Assembly (NCBI GenBank): GCA_963825565.1
Contig: CAWGTW010000010.1
Location: forward strand, 124,001 to 188,000
DNA from: JBFGCT01 sp963825565
GTDB lineage: Bacteria > Actinomycetota > Acidimicrobiia > Acidimicrobiales > Ilumatobacteraceae
Length of the DNA: 64,000 nt
Reading direction: 5' to 3'
Shown: one piece after another, positions 8,079 through 16,354 of the stretch
How the letters are laid out: each line of letters begins with the position of its first letter
How positions within the stretch are numbered: the stretch's first letter is position 1
The notes under the pieces: model-generated
Database searches by the model: none
Told to the model about the DNA's origin: nothing
Seen by the model: only the letters and a program-made list of their open reading frames with translations
Program-made: the position numbers and the translations under genes

Positions 8079-10808
8079 GTGGCCGGACGGCCCGCAGGAG
8101 TGGCCGGACCCTTCGTGGGTCGGGTCCGGGAGCTGGATGCAGTCGCGAAGTTGATCGCGCAGACCGACCGTACGGGCGTGGTGCTCGTCGGTGGCGAAGC
8201 CGGCCTCGGCAAGACCCGCCTGATCGACGAGATCGTGGCCGCTCACCCTGGCATGTCGGTCGTGCGCGGCGGCGCGGTACCCCGCACGACCCCGGTCCCG
8301 TTCGAGCTGGTCCGTACGGCGGTCGAGCCGATCGCCCGCACGTGGACGACCGTGCCCGATCCGCTCGCTCCGTTCGCCGATGCTGCCCATGCCGTACTCG
8401 ACGATCGTCATCCTCATGTCGGTTCCGCCATCGCAATGGCCGACCGGGTCAGGGCGGCCGCGGAGATTCTCCGTGCACTGCAAGTGGGCGAGACGATCTT
8501 CGTCTTCGACGACGTGCACTGGGCCGACCCCGAGAGCCTCGAGGTCATCGATCGCCTGATGGTGGCCGGGCCGTTGCACGCCACGGTGCTCGTCACCTAC
8601 CGACCCGAGGCATTGCGTCCCGGTCATCCGGTCAACACCTTCCTGCAACGAGCCGAGCGCCGGGCGAATGCCGTGCAGCTGCGTCTGGAGCCGTTGCGGC
8701 GCGAGGAGGTGGCGGAGTACCTGATTGCGTTGCATCGACTCGTCGACGAGCGGTCGATCGAGCACGTGCACATCCGCACCGGCGGGAATCCCCTCTTCCT
8801 CTCCGAGCTCGTCGCGGCCTCGCGTGACGATCGCGACCTCACCGAAGGTCTGCCATGGACGCTCTCGGAGATACTCCGCCCGGAGATCGACCGGTTGCCG
8901 CGCCAGGCGCGAAGGGTGGCCGAGGTGGTCGCCGTGCTCGGTACCGATGCCGAGTTCGATCTCGTGGCGGCGGCGGTGGCCGTCGAGGAGGACGAGTTGC
9001 TGTCCAGCCTGCGTGAATTGGTCGACGCCGGCATCCTGGTCGAGTCCGGGCCGGACCGGTTCGACTTCCGCCACGAGCTGGTCCGCGCTGCGGTCGCCGA
9101 CGGGCTCTTCACGCGCGAACGACGCCGGATCCACGCCGCGGCGCACGACGCGCTGCTGGCGGCGGGCAGCGACGACGAGGTCGCGATCATCACCCATGCC
9201 ACGGAGGCCGGTCGTGCCAAGGAGGCCGCCGACGCCGCTCGCAGTGCTGCGGTGCGGGCACTCGAGCGGGGATCGAGCCACCAGGCGCTCGCGTTCGCCG
9301 AACAGGCGCTGCTGGTCCACACCGACGACCTGGCGCTGATCAGGATCGCCGTGTTCGCCGCGTGGACCACTGAGCGGCGTCGAGTGGCGCTCGACCATCT
9401 GGCCCGGTGGGAGGAGCTCGCCGGAGGCGATCCCGCACTACAGGCGGAGGTGCTGCACTGGCGGGTTCGTCTGCTGTGGGAGGGCGGCGACACCGGTGCC
9501 GCCGACGCCGACGCTGCCGAGCTGGAGTCGCTCCTCGATCGGCTCGACGACGATGGGGTCCGGGCCCAGGCGCTCGCAGACCTGGCACAGCATCGGATGT
9601 TGTCGGGCCGCCTCACCGAAGCACTCGCGATCGCCGATCAGGCGATCGAGTTGGCGTCCGCAGTGGGGAGCCGCAGGCCGTTGCTCCAAGCACGCGCCGA
9701 GCGGGGAAGTGCTCTGATCCAGACCCCGGGCGGACGCGAACGGGGGATCGCCGAGCTGGCTGCGGTCGCCGATGACGCCGAGGCGGCCGGCGACTGGCTC
9801 GTGGCGTCCAGAGCGCTGAACAACATCCCCGTCATGTCCTCCGGGCAGGATCCCCGACGACACCTGCAGCGACTACGTTCCGCGTCCCGGCGGGCCGGGA
9901 TGACGTGCATGGCGACCGACGGGTACCGCATCGCGCTGCTCGAGCTGACCGAGGCCGAGGGAGATCGCGACGAGTACGAGGCGGTTCTCGAGACGGCGCT
10001 CGCCGATCTGGCAGCCGATCCGCCGACGCTCCTCCTCGCCGTTGTTCTCGCGTTGAACGATGGGCGCCTCGACGACGCCCGCCGGCTGGCCGATCGGCTC
10101 GAGGAAGCACGCGAGTCGGTGTACGTGCCTCCCTGGGAGCGCGCCGGCGCCAGCGCCTTGGTCGAGCTCCAGAGGAACGGCGACGTCGACGGGATCAGGG
10201 AGTGGCTCGAGGCCGCCCCGCTCACGTTCGGGAAGAGCTGGCTGCTGCTCACATCACTGAGCGACATCCTCGATGCGGGCCTCGGTCCTCAGGTCCTCGC
10301 CGTGCTCGAAACCGATCCCGGCCGATGCTGCTCGGAGCGCGTGATGGACGGGCTGGCCGCCGAGCTGCGGGGCGACCTCGACACGGCCGAGCAGGTGTAC
10401 GCCGAGATCGCAGAGTCGAGCGACGCTCGTTCGGTGATCACCCTCGCCGAGGTCGACCTCGGCCGAGCCCGTGTTGCACGGGCGCGGGGCGAGGACGACC
10501 GGTCATACCTCGTGTCGGCTGCCGGGCGTCTCGCCCGGTGGCCGGGACGCCTCCGCGATCGCGTCGAGACGATGTTGGGCGAGCCGTGCGCCGTGCCAAC
10601 CGAACCAGCGATCCTGACGCCGCGCGAAGAGGAGGTCGCCCGTCTCGTCGCTCGGGGGCTCACCAACGGCGGAATCGCCGACGAGCTCTTCATCTCCACG
10701 AAGACGGCCTCGGTGCACGTGTCCCACATCCTGTCCAAGCTCGCCATGACGTCGCGGACCGAGATCGCAGCGTGGGTCGCAGCCGGCGGGCTCGACCTGC
10801 GCGACTGA
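8079..10808 (+). CDS. Large LuxR-family ATPase regulator (LAL type)
   Basis: 909 residues from the GTG at 8079. Residues 38-46 carry a Walker A motif (GGEAGLGKT), and FVFDDVHW about 100 residues later is the Walker B region. A long alpha-helical, TPR-like middle follows. The last 60 residues are a LuxR/NarL helix-turn-helix (LTPREEEVARLVARG, then NGGIADELFISTKTA). LAL proteins are cytoplasmic STAND-type ATPases that sense a ligand and activate transcription, often of catabolic or secondary-metabolic genes. Target genes are not evident. Frame upstream of 8079 is open to 7983, but the TAGCAT box favours 8079. Confidence 0.9.
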   Translation: MAGRPAGVAGPFVGRVRELDAVAKLIAQTDRTGVVLVGGEAGLGKTRLIDEIVAAHPGMSVVRGGAVPRTTPVPFELVRTAVEPIARTWTTVPDPLAPFADAAHAVLDDRHPHVGSAIAMADRVRAAAEILRALQVGETIFVFDDVHWADPESLEVIDRLMVAGPLHATVLVTYRPEALRPGHPVNTFLQRAERRANAVQLRLEPLRREEVAEYLIALHRLVDERSIEHVHIRTGGNPLFLSELVAASRDDRDLTEGLPWTLSEILRPEIDRLPRQARRVAEVVAVLGTDAEFDLVAAAVAVEEDELLSSLRELVDAGILVESGPDRFDFRHELVRAAVADGLFTRERRRIHAAAHDALLAAGSDDEVAIITHATEAGRAKEAADAARSAAVRALERGSSHQALAFAEQALLVHTDDLALIRIAVFAAWTTERRRVALDHLARWEELAGGDPALQAEVLHWRVRLLWEGGDTGAADADAAELESLLDRLDDDGVRAQALADLAQHRMLSGRLTEALAIADQAIELASAVGSRRPLLQARAERGSALIQTPGGRERGIAELAAVADDAEAAGDWLVASRALNNIPVMSSGQDPRRHLQRLRSASRRAGMTCMATDGYRIALLELTEAEGDRDEYEAVLETALADLAADPPTLLLAVVLALNDGRLDDARRLADRLEEARESVYVPPWERAGASALVELQRNGDVDGIREWLEAAPLTFGKSWLLLTSLSDILDAGLGPQVLAVLETDPGRCCSERVMDGLAAELRGDLDTAEQVYAEIAESSDARSVITLAEVDLGRARVARARGEDDRSYLVSAAGRLARWPGRLRDRVETMLGEPCAVPTEPAILTPREEEVARLVARGLTNGGIADELFISTKTASVHVSHILSKLAMTSRTEIAAWVAAGGLDLRD

Positions 10809-11011
10809 GCGTGGTCCGGGCGTCATCGGTCGATCCTGCGGTGTCGAGCAGATCGAACTGATCGGCGTTCCGTGATGGCGGCCGGGGCGTCGAGGGTGCG
10901 CGAAGGTCGCAGATGGCGTGCTCGATCGTCTCGACGGCCGGCTGGGCTCATCCCCGGATGAGCGCGTCCGGAATTCGTACGCCCCCACCGCCCCGGCCAG
11001 GGTGCGAAGAG

Positions 11012-11084
11012 TGGTCGAGCCCGGCGTCGATCCGGGGACCTTCCGCTTTTCAGGCGGACGCTCTGCCAACTGAGCTACTCGACC
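11012..11084 (-). tRNA. tRNA-Phe (GAA)
   Basis: 73-nt cloverleaf without encoded CCA. The acceptor stem GGTCGAG pairs with CTCGACC with discriminator A. The D stem is GCTC/GAGC, and the anticodon stem TCCGC/GCGGA encloses loop CTGAAAA, giving anticodon GAA. The T stem is CCCGG/CCGGG; the T loop reads ATCGACG, slightly unusual at its first base. It is last in the minus-strand order Glu-Asp-Phe. Confidence 0.93.
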
Positions 11085-11089
11085 GTGGG

Positions 11090-11109
11090 TTCCGGGGCGG
11101 ACCCCGGAA
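11090..11109 (-). terminator. Hairpin just upstream of tRNA-Phe
   Basis: Perfect 8-bp stem TTCCGGGG/CCCCGGAA with a 4-base loop, 5 bp before the tRNA-Phe 5' end. It may be a processing or termination structure. Confidence 0.35.
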
Positions 11110-11112
11110 CGG

Positions 11113-11146
11113 AGGAACACCCGCCATGTGGATGGCGGGTGTTCCT
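11113..11146 (-). terminator. Strong hairpin between tRNA-Asp and tRNA-Phe
   Basis: Perfect 15-bp stem (11113-11127 with 11132-11146) and a 4-base loop, 2 bp downstream of tRNA-Asp in the transcribed direction. No U-tract follows. Probably a terminator or a maturation signal for the upstream tRNA. Confidence 0.5.
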
Positions 11147-11148
11147 TG

Positions 11149-11223
11149 CGGTCCCGACGGGATTTGAACCCGCGACCTCCGGCTTGACAGGCCGGCGTGA
11201 ACTCCAGACTTCACCACGGGACC
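11149..11223 (-). tRNA. tRNA-Asp (GTC)
   Basis: 75 nt. Acceptor GGTCCCG/CGGGACC with discriminator G, D stem GTGA/TCAC, anticodon stem CCGGC/GCCGG around loop CTGTCAA (anticodon GTC), T stem GCGGG/CCCGT with loop TTCAAAT. CCA is not encoded. Confidence 0.95.
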
Positions 11224-11260
11224 AACATGAGTTGTTCGTGTTCTGCGCTCGAGAGCGCCG

Positions 11261-11333
11261 CACCCCCAACGGGATTCGAACCCGTGCCGCCACCTTGAAA
11301 GGGTGGTGTCCTAGGCCACTAGACGATGGGGGC
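11261..11333 (-). tRNA. tRNA-Glu (TTC)
   Basis: 73 nt. Acceptor GCCCCCA pairs with TGGGGGT (G-U at the end) with discriminator G; anticodon stem CCACC/GGTGG around loop CTTTCAA (anticodon TTC); T loop TTCGAAT. Glutamyl-tRNA(Glu) is also the substrate of the HemA encoded 24 kb away. CCA is not encoded. Confidence 0.95.
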
Positions 11334-11439
11334 CTGTGAGGCGAGGACCTCATCTCGTTGAGAGCGAGTCGAATCTAGCACCGGCCGACCGGCCTTCCAC
11401 CGGCGGTTCGGGCCACCGGGTGGGCGCCGACGGGTGGGG

Positions 11440-11445
11440 TAGGAT
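11440..11445 (+). promoter_or_regulatory. -10 box TAGGAT
   Basis: TANNNT hexamer with an 8-nt spacer to the plsY ATG at 11454; predicts a leaderless mRNA. Confidence 0.55.
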
Positions 11446-11453
11446 CGTGTTCG

Positions 11454-12065
11454 ATGCCGCTGCCGCCCGCCGCCCGTCGATTCGGGCTGGCGATCGCCGT
11501 CGGGTACGTCGTGGGGATGTTCCCGACGGCCGATCTGGTCGCACGGAGGTCGGGAGACGGCTCGATCGACCTGCGCCGGGAGGGGAGCGGCAATCCCGGC
11601 GGGCTCAATGCGCTCGAGGTGCTCGGCGTGCGCGCCGGCGCAACGGTTCTCGCGGTCGACATCGCCAAGGGCGCGCTCGCGTGCGCGGCCGGCCGGGTCG
11701 TCGCCGGCCCGGTCGGGGCGCACCTCGGCGGCACGGCCGCCGTCGCCGGCCACTGCTACCCGGCGATCCACCGGTTCCGCGGTGGCAAGGGCGTCGCCGC
11801 GAGCGTCGGCCAGTGCCTCGCAACGTTCCCCGCGTACTTCCCGATCGACGTCGCGGTCGCCGCGCTGACCGCGGCGAACCCCGCCGCCACGAAGCGAGCC
11901 TTCGACGCGACGCTCGTGTCGAGCGTCGCCTGGACGATCGGCGGGTTGGTCTGGTGGCGCAGGGGGTGGCCGAACCTGTGGGGTCCGCGGCCGTCGGTCG
12001 CGTTGCCCGTCGCCAATCTCGTCAGCAGCGCCATCATCGTCAAGCGCTTCATCGGCGCCCGCTGA
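11454..12065 (+). CDS. plsY: PlsY-type glycerol-3-phosphate acyltransferase
   Basis: 203 residues, integral membrane. It carries the PlsY signatures GSGNPGGLNA (residues about 44-53) and HCYPAIHRFRGGKGVA (about 100-115), which bind phosphate and acyl-phosphate. PlsY transfers an acyl group from acyl-phosphate to the sn-1 position of glycerol-3-phosphate, the first step of phospholipid synthesis. Length matches the family, although the C-terminal third is less conserved and the motif normally reading GSGNxGATN is here GNPGGLN. Divergent from the tRNA genes. Confidence 0.85.
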   Translation: MPLPPAARRFGLAIAVGYVVGMFPTADLVARRSGDGSIDLRREGSGNPGGLNALEVLGVRAGATVLAVDIAKGALACAAGRVVAGPVGAHLGGTAAVAGHCYPAIHRFRGGKGVAASVGQCLATFPAYFPIDVAVAALTAANPAATKRAFDATLVSSVAWTIGGLVWWRRGWPNLWGPRPSVALPVANLVSSAIIVKRFIGAR

Positions 12066-12105
12066 GCGCCGCCGTCCGCTCGCGGTGTGCGAGCATCGCG
12101 GCACG

Positions 12106-12948
12106 ATGATCGGACTCGTCACCGACTCCAACAGCCAACTGCCGACGTCGCTGGCCGAGCGCTACGGCATCCAGGTGGTGGCGCTGCCCGTCACGATCGA
12201 CGGGCGGGAGTACCGCGAGGGGGTCGACCTGACCGTCGACGAGTTCTACGCGGCGTGGGACGGCGGCCATCAGCCGGTGATCGAGACGAGCCAGCCGGCG
12301 CCGGGCGACTTCGCCGCCACCTACGAGCGGCTGGTCGCGGCGGGTGCGACCGAGATCCTGTCGGTGCACATCGCAGCGTCGATGAGCGGCACCTTGAACT
12401 CGGCGCGCCTCGCGGCCGAGCGGGTTGCATGCCCGGTGCATCTCGTCGACACCGAGACCGCGTCGTTCGGCATCTCGTGCTGCATCTGGGCGGCGGCGGA
12501 GGCGATCGACGCCGGAGCCTCGATCGACGAGGCAGCGGTCGTCGCCCGCCGGCGAGCCGCCGACCTCGGCACCGCCTTCGTCGTCGGCGTCCCCGCGCTG
12601 ACCGAGCGCTCGGGGCGGGCGGACGGGATCGGTGTCGAAGCGGCAGCAGCGGTGGGCGTGCCGGTGCTGGCGATGTCCGGCGGCACCCTCACCGTCCTCG
12701 CCACCGTCCAGACGATCAACCAGGCGATCGCCGCGATGGCCCACTACGCGCTGGAGTGGTCGCCGAGCCATCCGAGCGGGCTGCGCATCGCGGTCGGTAC
12801 GTCCGACGAGAGCAGCAGGTCGATCGGGACCCAGCTCACCGACGTGCTCACGGGTCATCCTGCGGTCGGCGACATCGTGCAGTACCGGATCGGCCCGTCG
12901 GTCGGGGCGCACACCGGTCCGGGCACCGCCGGCCTGTTCGTGTTCTGA
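12106..12948 (+). CDS. DegV-family fatty-acid-binding protein
   Basis: 280 residues. N-terminal IGLVTDSNSQLP with TSQPAPGDF and SVHIAASMSGTLNSA are the conserved DegV blocks lining the lipid-head pocket. DegV/FakB proteins bind a fatty acid, in some bacteria for phosphorylation by FakA; no FakA is in view. The ATG at 12106 is preferred to the in-frame codon at 12085 because it begins exactly at the conserved DegV strand. A near-consensus GAGCAT box lies 9 nt upstream. Lies 40 bp after plsY, consistent with a lipid-related unit. Confidence 0.88.
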   Translation: MIGLVTDSNSQLPTSLAERYGIQVVALPVTIDGREYREGVDLTVDEFYAAWDGGHQPVIETSQPAPGDFAATYERLVAAGATEILSVHIAASMSGTLNSARLAAERVACPVHLVDTETASFGISCCIWAAAEAIDAGASIDEAAVVARRRAADLGTAFVVGVPALTERSGRADGIGVEAAAAVGVPVLAMSGGTLTVLATVQTINQAIAAMAHYALEWSPSHPSGLRIAVGTSDESSRSIGTQLTDVLTGHPAVGDIVQYRIGPSVGAHTGPGTAGLFVF

Positions 12949-12963
12949 CCGCGGCGACGCCGG

Positions 12964-13446
12964 TCAGGTGCGCACGAGCGGATCGCGATCGGTGGCCGCG
13001 GCCCGCGCCCGGAGCTCGGCCGGCACGACCGGGAGGAGCATCCCGTACGGCGCGCCGCCGTACAGGTGGTGGATCCGGTGGGCCGCGGCGAGCCGATCGA
13101 ACACGTCGATCCGGCGGCCGCGAAGCCACGACAACCGGCCGTGGATGTACACGTCGTGCACGAGGGCGTACGCCGCGCCGTAGAGGGTCACGCCGACCGT
13201 GACCGGAACGAGCGCGGCGAAGCCGTCTCGGTTGAAGCCGAACCACATCGCCACCATGACGATCGACGCGAACATCACCGGGAACCAGTCGTTCGCCTCC
13301 CAGCCGGGGCTGCCGGGCCGCTGGTGGTGGCTGCGGTGCAGGCGGCTTCCGATCCCGTGCATGACCCATCGGTGCGTCGCGGCGGTCACCGGTTCCATCA
13401 GGACGAACGCGGACAGGGCGAGCAGGACGCCGGGGACCAGAGTCAC
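12964..13446 (-). CDS. CrtZ-like beta-carotene hydroxylase (fatty acid hydroxylase superfamily)
   Basis: 160 residues with four hydrophobic segments and the histidine clusters HRWVMH, HRSHH, HDVYIH and HRIHH that bind the di-iron centre of membrane carotenoid hydroxylases. The YIHGR and HHLYGGAPYGM contexts closely match CrtZ, which adds hydroxyls to the beta-ionone rings of carotenes. No other carotenoid gene is nearby. GTG start with a TAGCGT box 6 nt upstream. Confidence 0.82.
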   Translation of the reverse strand: MTLVPGVLLALSAFVLMEPVTAATHRWVMHGIGSRLHRSHHQRPGSPGWEANDWFPVMFASIVMVAMWFGFNRDGFAALVPVTVGVTLYGAAYALVHDVYIHGRLSWLRGRRIDVFDRLAAAHRIHHLYGGAPYGMLLPVVPAELRARAAATDRDPLVRT

Positions 13447-13452
13447 GATGTC

Positions 13453-13458
13453 ACGCTA
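13453..13458 (-). promoter_or_regulatory. -10 box TAGCGT
   Basis: 6-nt spacer to the GTG at 13446 of the CrtZ-like gene; predicted leaderless. Confidence 0.55.
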
Positions 13459-13497
13459 ACCGCGGTTCGGGCGCGCGGTACGTCGTTCGCCGCAGGT

Positions 13498-14169
13498 TCA
13501 CATGAACCGTTCGATCGCCTCGTCGAGCGGGAGTTCCTCGACGCCCTGCTCGTCGACGACCGCCTCCAGCCACTCCGGCCGGAAGATGCAGCTCACCACG
13601 ATCGGTTCGTCGAGGTTCGAGCCGGCGACGGCGAGCCGGACGAACGACGTGGCGTAGTCGGGCGGGCGGAGGTCGCGGCCGAGCTCGACCAGGGCGTACG
13701 GGTCGGGCGCCGACCCGTCGGTGGCGAGCGAGAAGAAGCTCTGCGACGTCGGACCGGTGGGTCCCCCGGCGAGGCCGGGCCCGTCCAGCAGGATCGCGCC
13801 GTGCACATGCGACGCCCGTGCGCCCGCGAGCTGCAGCGCGATGTACGCGCCGAGCCCCCGCCCGGCGACGGTGATCGACGCCGACGGTTCGTCGGCGACG
13901 AGCGCGCCCAGCGCGGCGTCGGCGTCGCCGAGGAGGAGTTCGGCGGTGTACCCCCCGCCCCGCGGGACCGTCGACTCGCCGTGGCCGGTGAAGTCGAGGG
14001 CGGCGATCGGCCCAGGCCACCGATCGGCCCACCGCGGCACCATGCGCGGCGCGGCCTCGCCCAGGCCGTGGAGCACGAGCAGTGGACGTCCGGCACCCTC
14101 GCGGAGATGGTGCAGCGCGAGCTCGACGCGGTTGTGCCGTAGCCGCGAGACGCGGGTGATCGGGGTCAT
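13498..14169 (-). CDS. Alpha/beta-hydrolase-fold protein lacking the nucleophile
   Basis: 223 residues. The oxyanion segment LLVLHGLGE and DFTGHGES fit the alpha/beta hydrolase fold. However, the nucleophile elbow reads AGRGLG: glycine 105 occupies the serine position of GxSxG, and no obvious C-terminal catalytic histidine is seen. It is therefore probably a non-catalytic member or one with altered chemistry. The ATG at 14169 overlaps the upstream hydrolase stop in ATGA, so the two are translationally coupled and may form a heteromer. Confidence 0.72.
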   Translation of the reverse strand: MTPITRVSRLRHNRVELALHHLREGAGRPLLVLHGLGEAAPRMVPRWADRWPGPIAALDFTGHGESTVPRGGGYTAELLLGDADAALGALVADEPSASITVAGRGLGAYIALQLAGARASHVHGAILLDGPGLAGGPTGPTSQSFFSLATDGSAPDPYALVELGRDLRPPDYATSFVRLAVAGSNLDEPIVVSCIFRPEWLEAVVDEQGVEELPLDEAIERFM

Positions 14170-15095
14170 CGCGGGCTCCCGAGGAAGTCGAGCACCATCG
14201 CGCTCACCTCGTCGGGGCGTTCGATGTGCACGAAGTGCCCGACCCCTCCGAGCACCTCGCACCGCCCGTCGAGCGGCATGTACGGCAGCACCTTGTCCGG
14301 TGGCGTCCCCCAGCCCATCTCCTCCATCTCGGCGCCGAGTATCCCGAGGAAGGGCATCGGGATGCCGGGCAGGCGCATCAGGGTCCACTCCGGCCTCCAC
14401 GGGCCGAAGCCGCCGAAGCGCATCGACGGGTCGATCTTCCACCGCCACCCGTCGGCCGATTCGAAGCCGCCGACCGTCACGAGGTGCCGGAGCCAATCGA
14501 GCGGGAGACGGGGGTTCATCCGGCCTCGGCGGGCGGCCAGCTCGTCGATCGTGCCGGGCCGGCGTCGCGCGTCGGCGGTGCGCCGGCGGTGATCGAGCCA
14601 GGCCTCCAATTCGGTCGCCAACATCTTGTTCCGCTCGTGCTCGGCGACGTCGGGGATGCGGCGCTTGTACGGGATGCCGTCCATGTTGACGAGGTGGGTG
14701 AACCGGAACGGCTGGGCATCGGCGAGCTGGGTCATCAGCGCGCCGCCCTTGGAGTGCCCGACGACGGGAAGCGGGCGACCGGGGCTGACGTGATCGAAGA
14801 CGGTCAGCGCATCGCGCATGTCTGCGTCCCACGAGTAGAGCTCCGCGTGCTCGCTGTCGCCGTGGCCTCGCTGGTCCCACCCGACGACGCGCCACCCGCC
14901 GGCGGCGAGCTTGGGCGCGAACACGTCGAACGTGCGGGCGAAGTCGAACCCGCCGTGGACGACCAGGACGGGTGGTGCGGCCTCGTCGCCCCACTCGTGG
15001 ACGGCGATGCGGAGCCCGTTCGCCCTCAGGTCGTACTGCCGCGCAGGCCGCTGCGCACCGGGGTAGGGGTGCTCGATCGCGGCGGTCGTCGTCAT
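14166..15095 (-). CDS. Alpha/beta hydrolase
   Basis: 309 residues. HGGF (oxyanion region), WDQRGHGDS and the nucleophile elbow VGHSKGGA are visible, with a C-terminal GGVGHFVHIERP providing the catalytic histidine. Cytoplasmic serine hydrolase of the epoxide hydrolase/haloperoxidase group; substrate unknown. The start at 15095 has a TACCCT box 8 nt upstream; an in-frame ATG at 15134 would overlap that promoter. First gene of a pair with the nucleophile-less paralogue. Confidence 0.85.
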   Translation of the reverse strand: MTTTAAIEHPYPGAQRPARQYDLRANGLRIAVHEWGDEAAPPVLVVHGGFDFARTFDVFAPKLAAGGWRVVGWDQRGHGDSEHAELYSWDADMRDALTVFDHVSPGRPLPVVGHSKGGALMTQLADAQPFRFTHLVNMDGIPYKRRIPDVAEHERNKMLATELEAWLDHRRRTADARRRPGTIDELAARRGRMNPRLPLDWLRHLVTVGGFESADGWRWKIDPSMRFGGFGPWRPEWTLMRLPGIPMPFLGILGAEMEEMGWGTPPDKVLPYMPLDGRCEVLGGVGHFVHIERPDEVSAMVLDFLGSPR

Positions 15096-15103
15096 CGATG
15101 GCG

Positions 15104-15109
15104 AGGGTA
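15104..15109 (-). promoter_or_regulatory. -10 box TACCCT
   Basis: 8-nt spacer to the ATG at 15095. It faces the divergent TAGCAT box at 15146, so two leaderless promoters share a 62-bp gap. Confidence 0.45.
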
Positions 15110-15145
15110 GGCGGTCGGCGATGGTGGCCGGCATTCGGGCTGCCG

Positions 15146-15151
15146 TAGCAT
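15146..15151 (+). promoter_or_regulatory. -10 box TAGCAT
   Basis: 6-nt spacer to the GTG at 15158 of the LysM lipoprotein. Confidence 0.5.
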
Positions 15152-15157
15152 GTGGTC

Positions 15158-15514
15158 GTGGCTGGACTCCGACGTGCGTTGATCGCGCTCCCGCTGGTGG
15201 CGGGCGTGGTGGTGGTCGCGTGCGGGACGACCGACAAGGCGTCCCGGGAGACGCTGCCGCCGATCCGCACCACGACGTCGACGACGTCGACGACGTCGAC
15301 CTCGCTTCCCGAGGGCCAGAAGTTCTACGTGATCAAGCGGGGCGACACGCTGGCCGTGATCGCCGCGTCGTTCGGTGTCACCGTGCAATCGATCGTGGAG
15401 ATCAACGGGCTGGCGAACCCGGACGCGATCCAGGCCGGTCAGACGATCGAGATCCCGAGCGACGTGGTCGTCATCGACGAGCTGCCGGCCCTCCCCGACA
15501 CCACTACCGGCTGA
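15158..15514 (+). CDS. LysM-domain lipoprotein
   Basis: 118 residues. Signal peptide with a VVAC lipobox at residues 19-22, then a Thr/Ser-rich linker and one LysM domain (FYVIKRGDTLAVIAASFGV ... INGLANPDAIQAGQ). LysM binds peptidoglycan glycan chains, so this is probably a membrane-anchored wall-binding protein. The start follows from the TAGCAT box; an earlier in-frame GTG at 15152 is possible. The linker DNA is a 9-bp tandem repeat. Confidence 0.85.
   Translation: MAGLRRALIALPLVAGVVVVACGTTDKASRETLPPIRTTTSTTSTTSTSLPEGQKFYVIKRGDTLAVIAASFGVTVQSIVEINGLANPDAIQAGQTIEIPSDVVVIDELPALPDTTTG
15272..15298 (+). repeat. 9-bp tandem repeat encoding the Thr/Ser linker
   Basis: Three perfect copies of ACGACGTCG inside the LysM lipoprotein gene. 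Copy number may vary between strains by slippage, which would change only linker length. Confidence 0.8.
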
Positions 15515-15579
15515 GCGGTATCCGCCGGCCCTGGTGCCGAGTGTGACCGAGTGCCCTACGCGGCCCGCGCCGTCGTTCC

Positions 15580-15585
15580 TAGACT
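15580..15585 (+). promoter_or_regulatory. -10 box TAGACT
   Basis: 8-nt spacer to the ATG at 15594; supports that start over the longer open frame. Confidence 0.5.
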
Positions 15586-15593
15586 TGGCGACC

Positions 15594-16298
15594 ATGAGCT
15601 TCTGGCCAACCGCCGATCACTGGAGCGTGGGCATCCCGCTCGACACCCCCCACCGTCGCCTCGACGTCCTCGCCGAGACCGGGTTCGTGCAACTCGCCGA
15701 CCTCGGCTACGACATCCCCGCCGCCGAGTACACCGGCCTCGAGTACATGGACTGGAAGTCCGGCGGTGACACCAACTTCGCACCGATCGCGTCCGCCGAC
15801 GGTGAGCTCGACTGCCGCGGGTTCTGGGACAAGGGCAAGACCGACAAGGACGCGCAGTGGACGTCCAACGCCGAGATCGCACCGACGATCCGTGCGTACG
15901 TCGACGCGGTCGGTGCCAACTTCGGCCGCGTGCGGGTCATCAAGCTCGAGCCGCAGGATCGCGAGCAGGCGATGCGCTCGCTGCACCGCGACGACAACAA
16001 CCGGTTCAACCCCGATGACGAGGGTTGGGTCGTGCGATCCTGGATCGAGCTGACCGACAACCCCGACAGCTACATGCTGCTGATGGACAACGGACCCGAC
16101 GGACTCCCCGACCGGGCGACCGAGGTCCGAGTGCCGCTGCACCGCGGGGCCCGGTTCGTCGTCGACACCCAGCGGCTGTGGCACGTCGTCGTCCACAACG
16201 GCAACGAGCCGCGCTACGCGCTGATCACCAGCTTCGAGTCCGGCCCCGAGCTCGACGCCTGGATCGCCCGCGAACTCCCGGTCTCGGCGAACGCCTGA
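15594..16298 (+). CDS. Aspartyl/asparaginyl beta-hydroxylase-like protein
   Basis: 234 residues. The region KLEPQ ... SLHRDDNNRF, then VPLHRGARFVVDTQRLWHVVVHNG, resembles the cupin core of Asp/Asn beta-hydroxylase-type 2OG oxygenases, with HRD as the H-x-D metal pair and RLWH supplying the distal histidine. The N-terminal 90 residues are not recognised. The assignment is an inference from motif pattern, not from a confident family match. Monocistronic, with its own leaderless promoter. Confidence 0.5.
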   Translation: MSFWPTADHWSVGIPLDTPHRRLDVLAETGFVQLADLGYDIPAAEYTGLEYMDWKSGGDTNFAPIASADGELDCRGFWDKGKTDKDAQWTSNAEIAPTIRAYVDAVGANFGRVRVIKLEPQDREQAMRSLHRDDNNRFNPDDEGWVVRSWIELTDNPDSYMLLMDNGPDGLPDRATEVRVPLHRGARFVVDTQRLWHVVVHNGNEPRYALITSFESGPELDAWIARELPVSANA

Positions 16299-16333
16299 TC
16301 CGTTCGGTGCCCGGCTGGGTGCCCTGTTCGGTG

Positions 16334-16354
16334 CCTGACCCCAAACCGGTCAGG
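16334..16354. terminator. Short hairpin between convergent genes
   Basis: 7-bp stem CCTGACC/GGTCAGG with a 7-base loop; it overlaps the last codons of ecm and lies 36 bp after the upstream gene. No U-tract. Confidence 0.3.

Noticed and set aside
13498..15273. 591-codon minus-strand frame covering both hydrolases
   Set aside because: Only the part after 14169 is hydrolase-like; the rest is in the wrong frame for the 14166-15095 gene.
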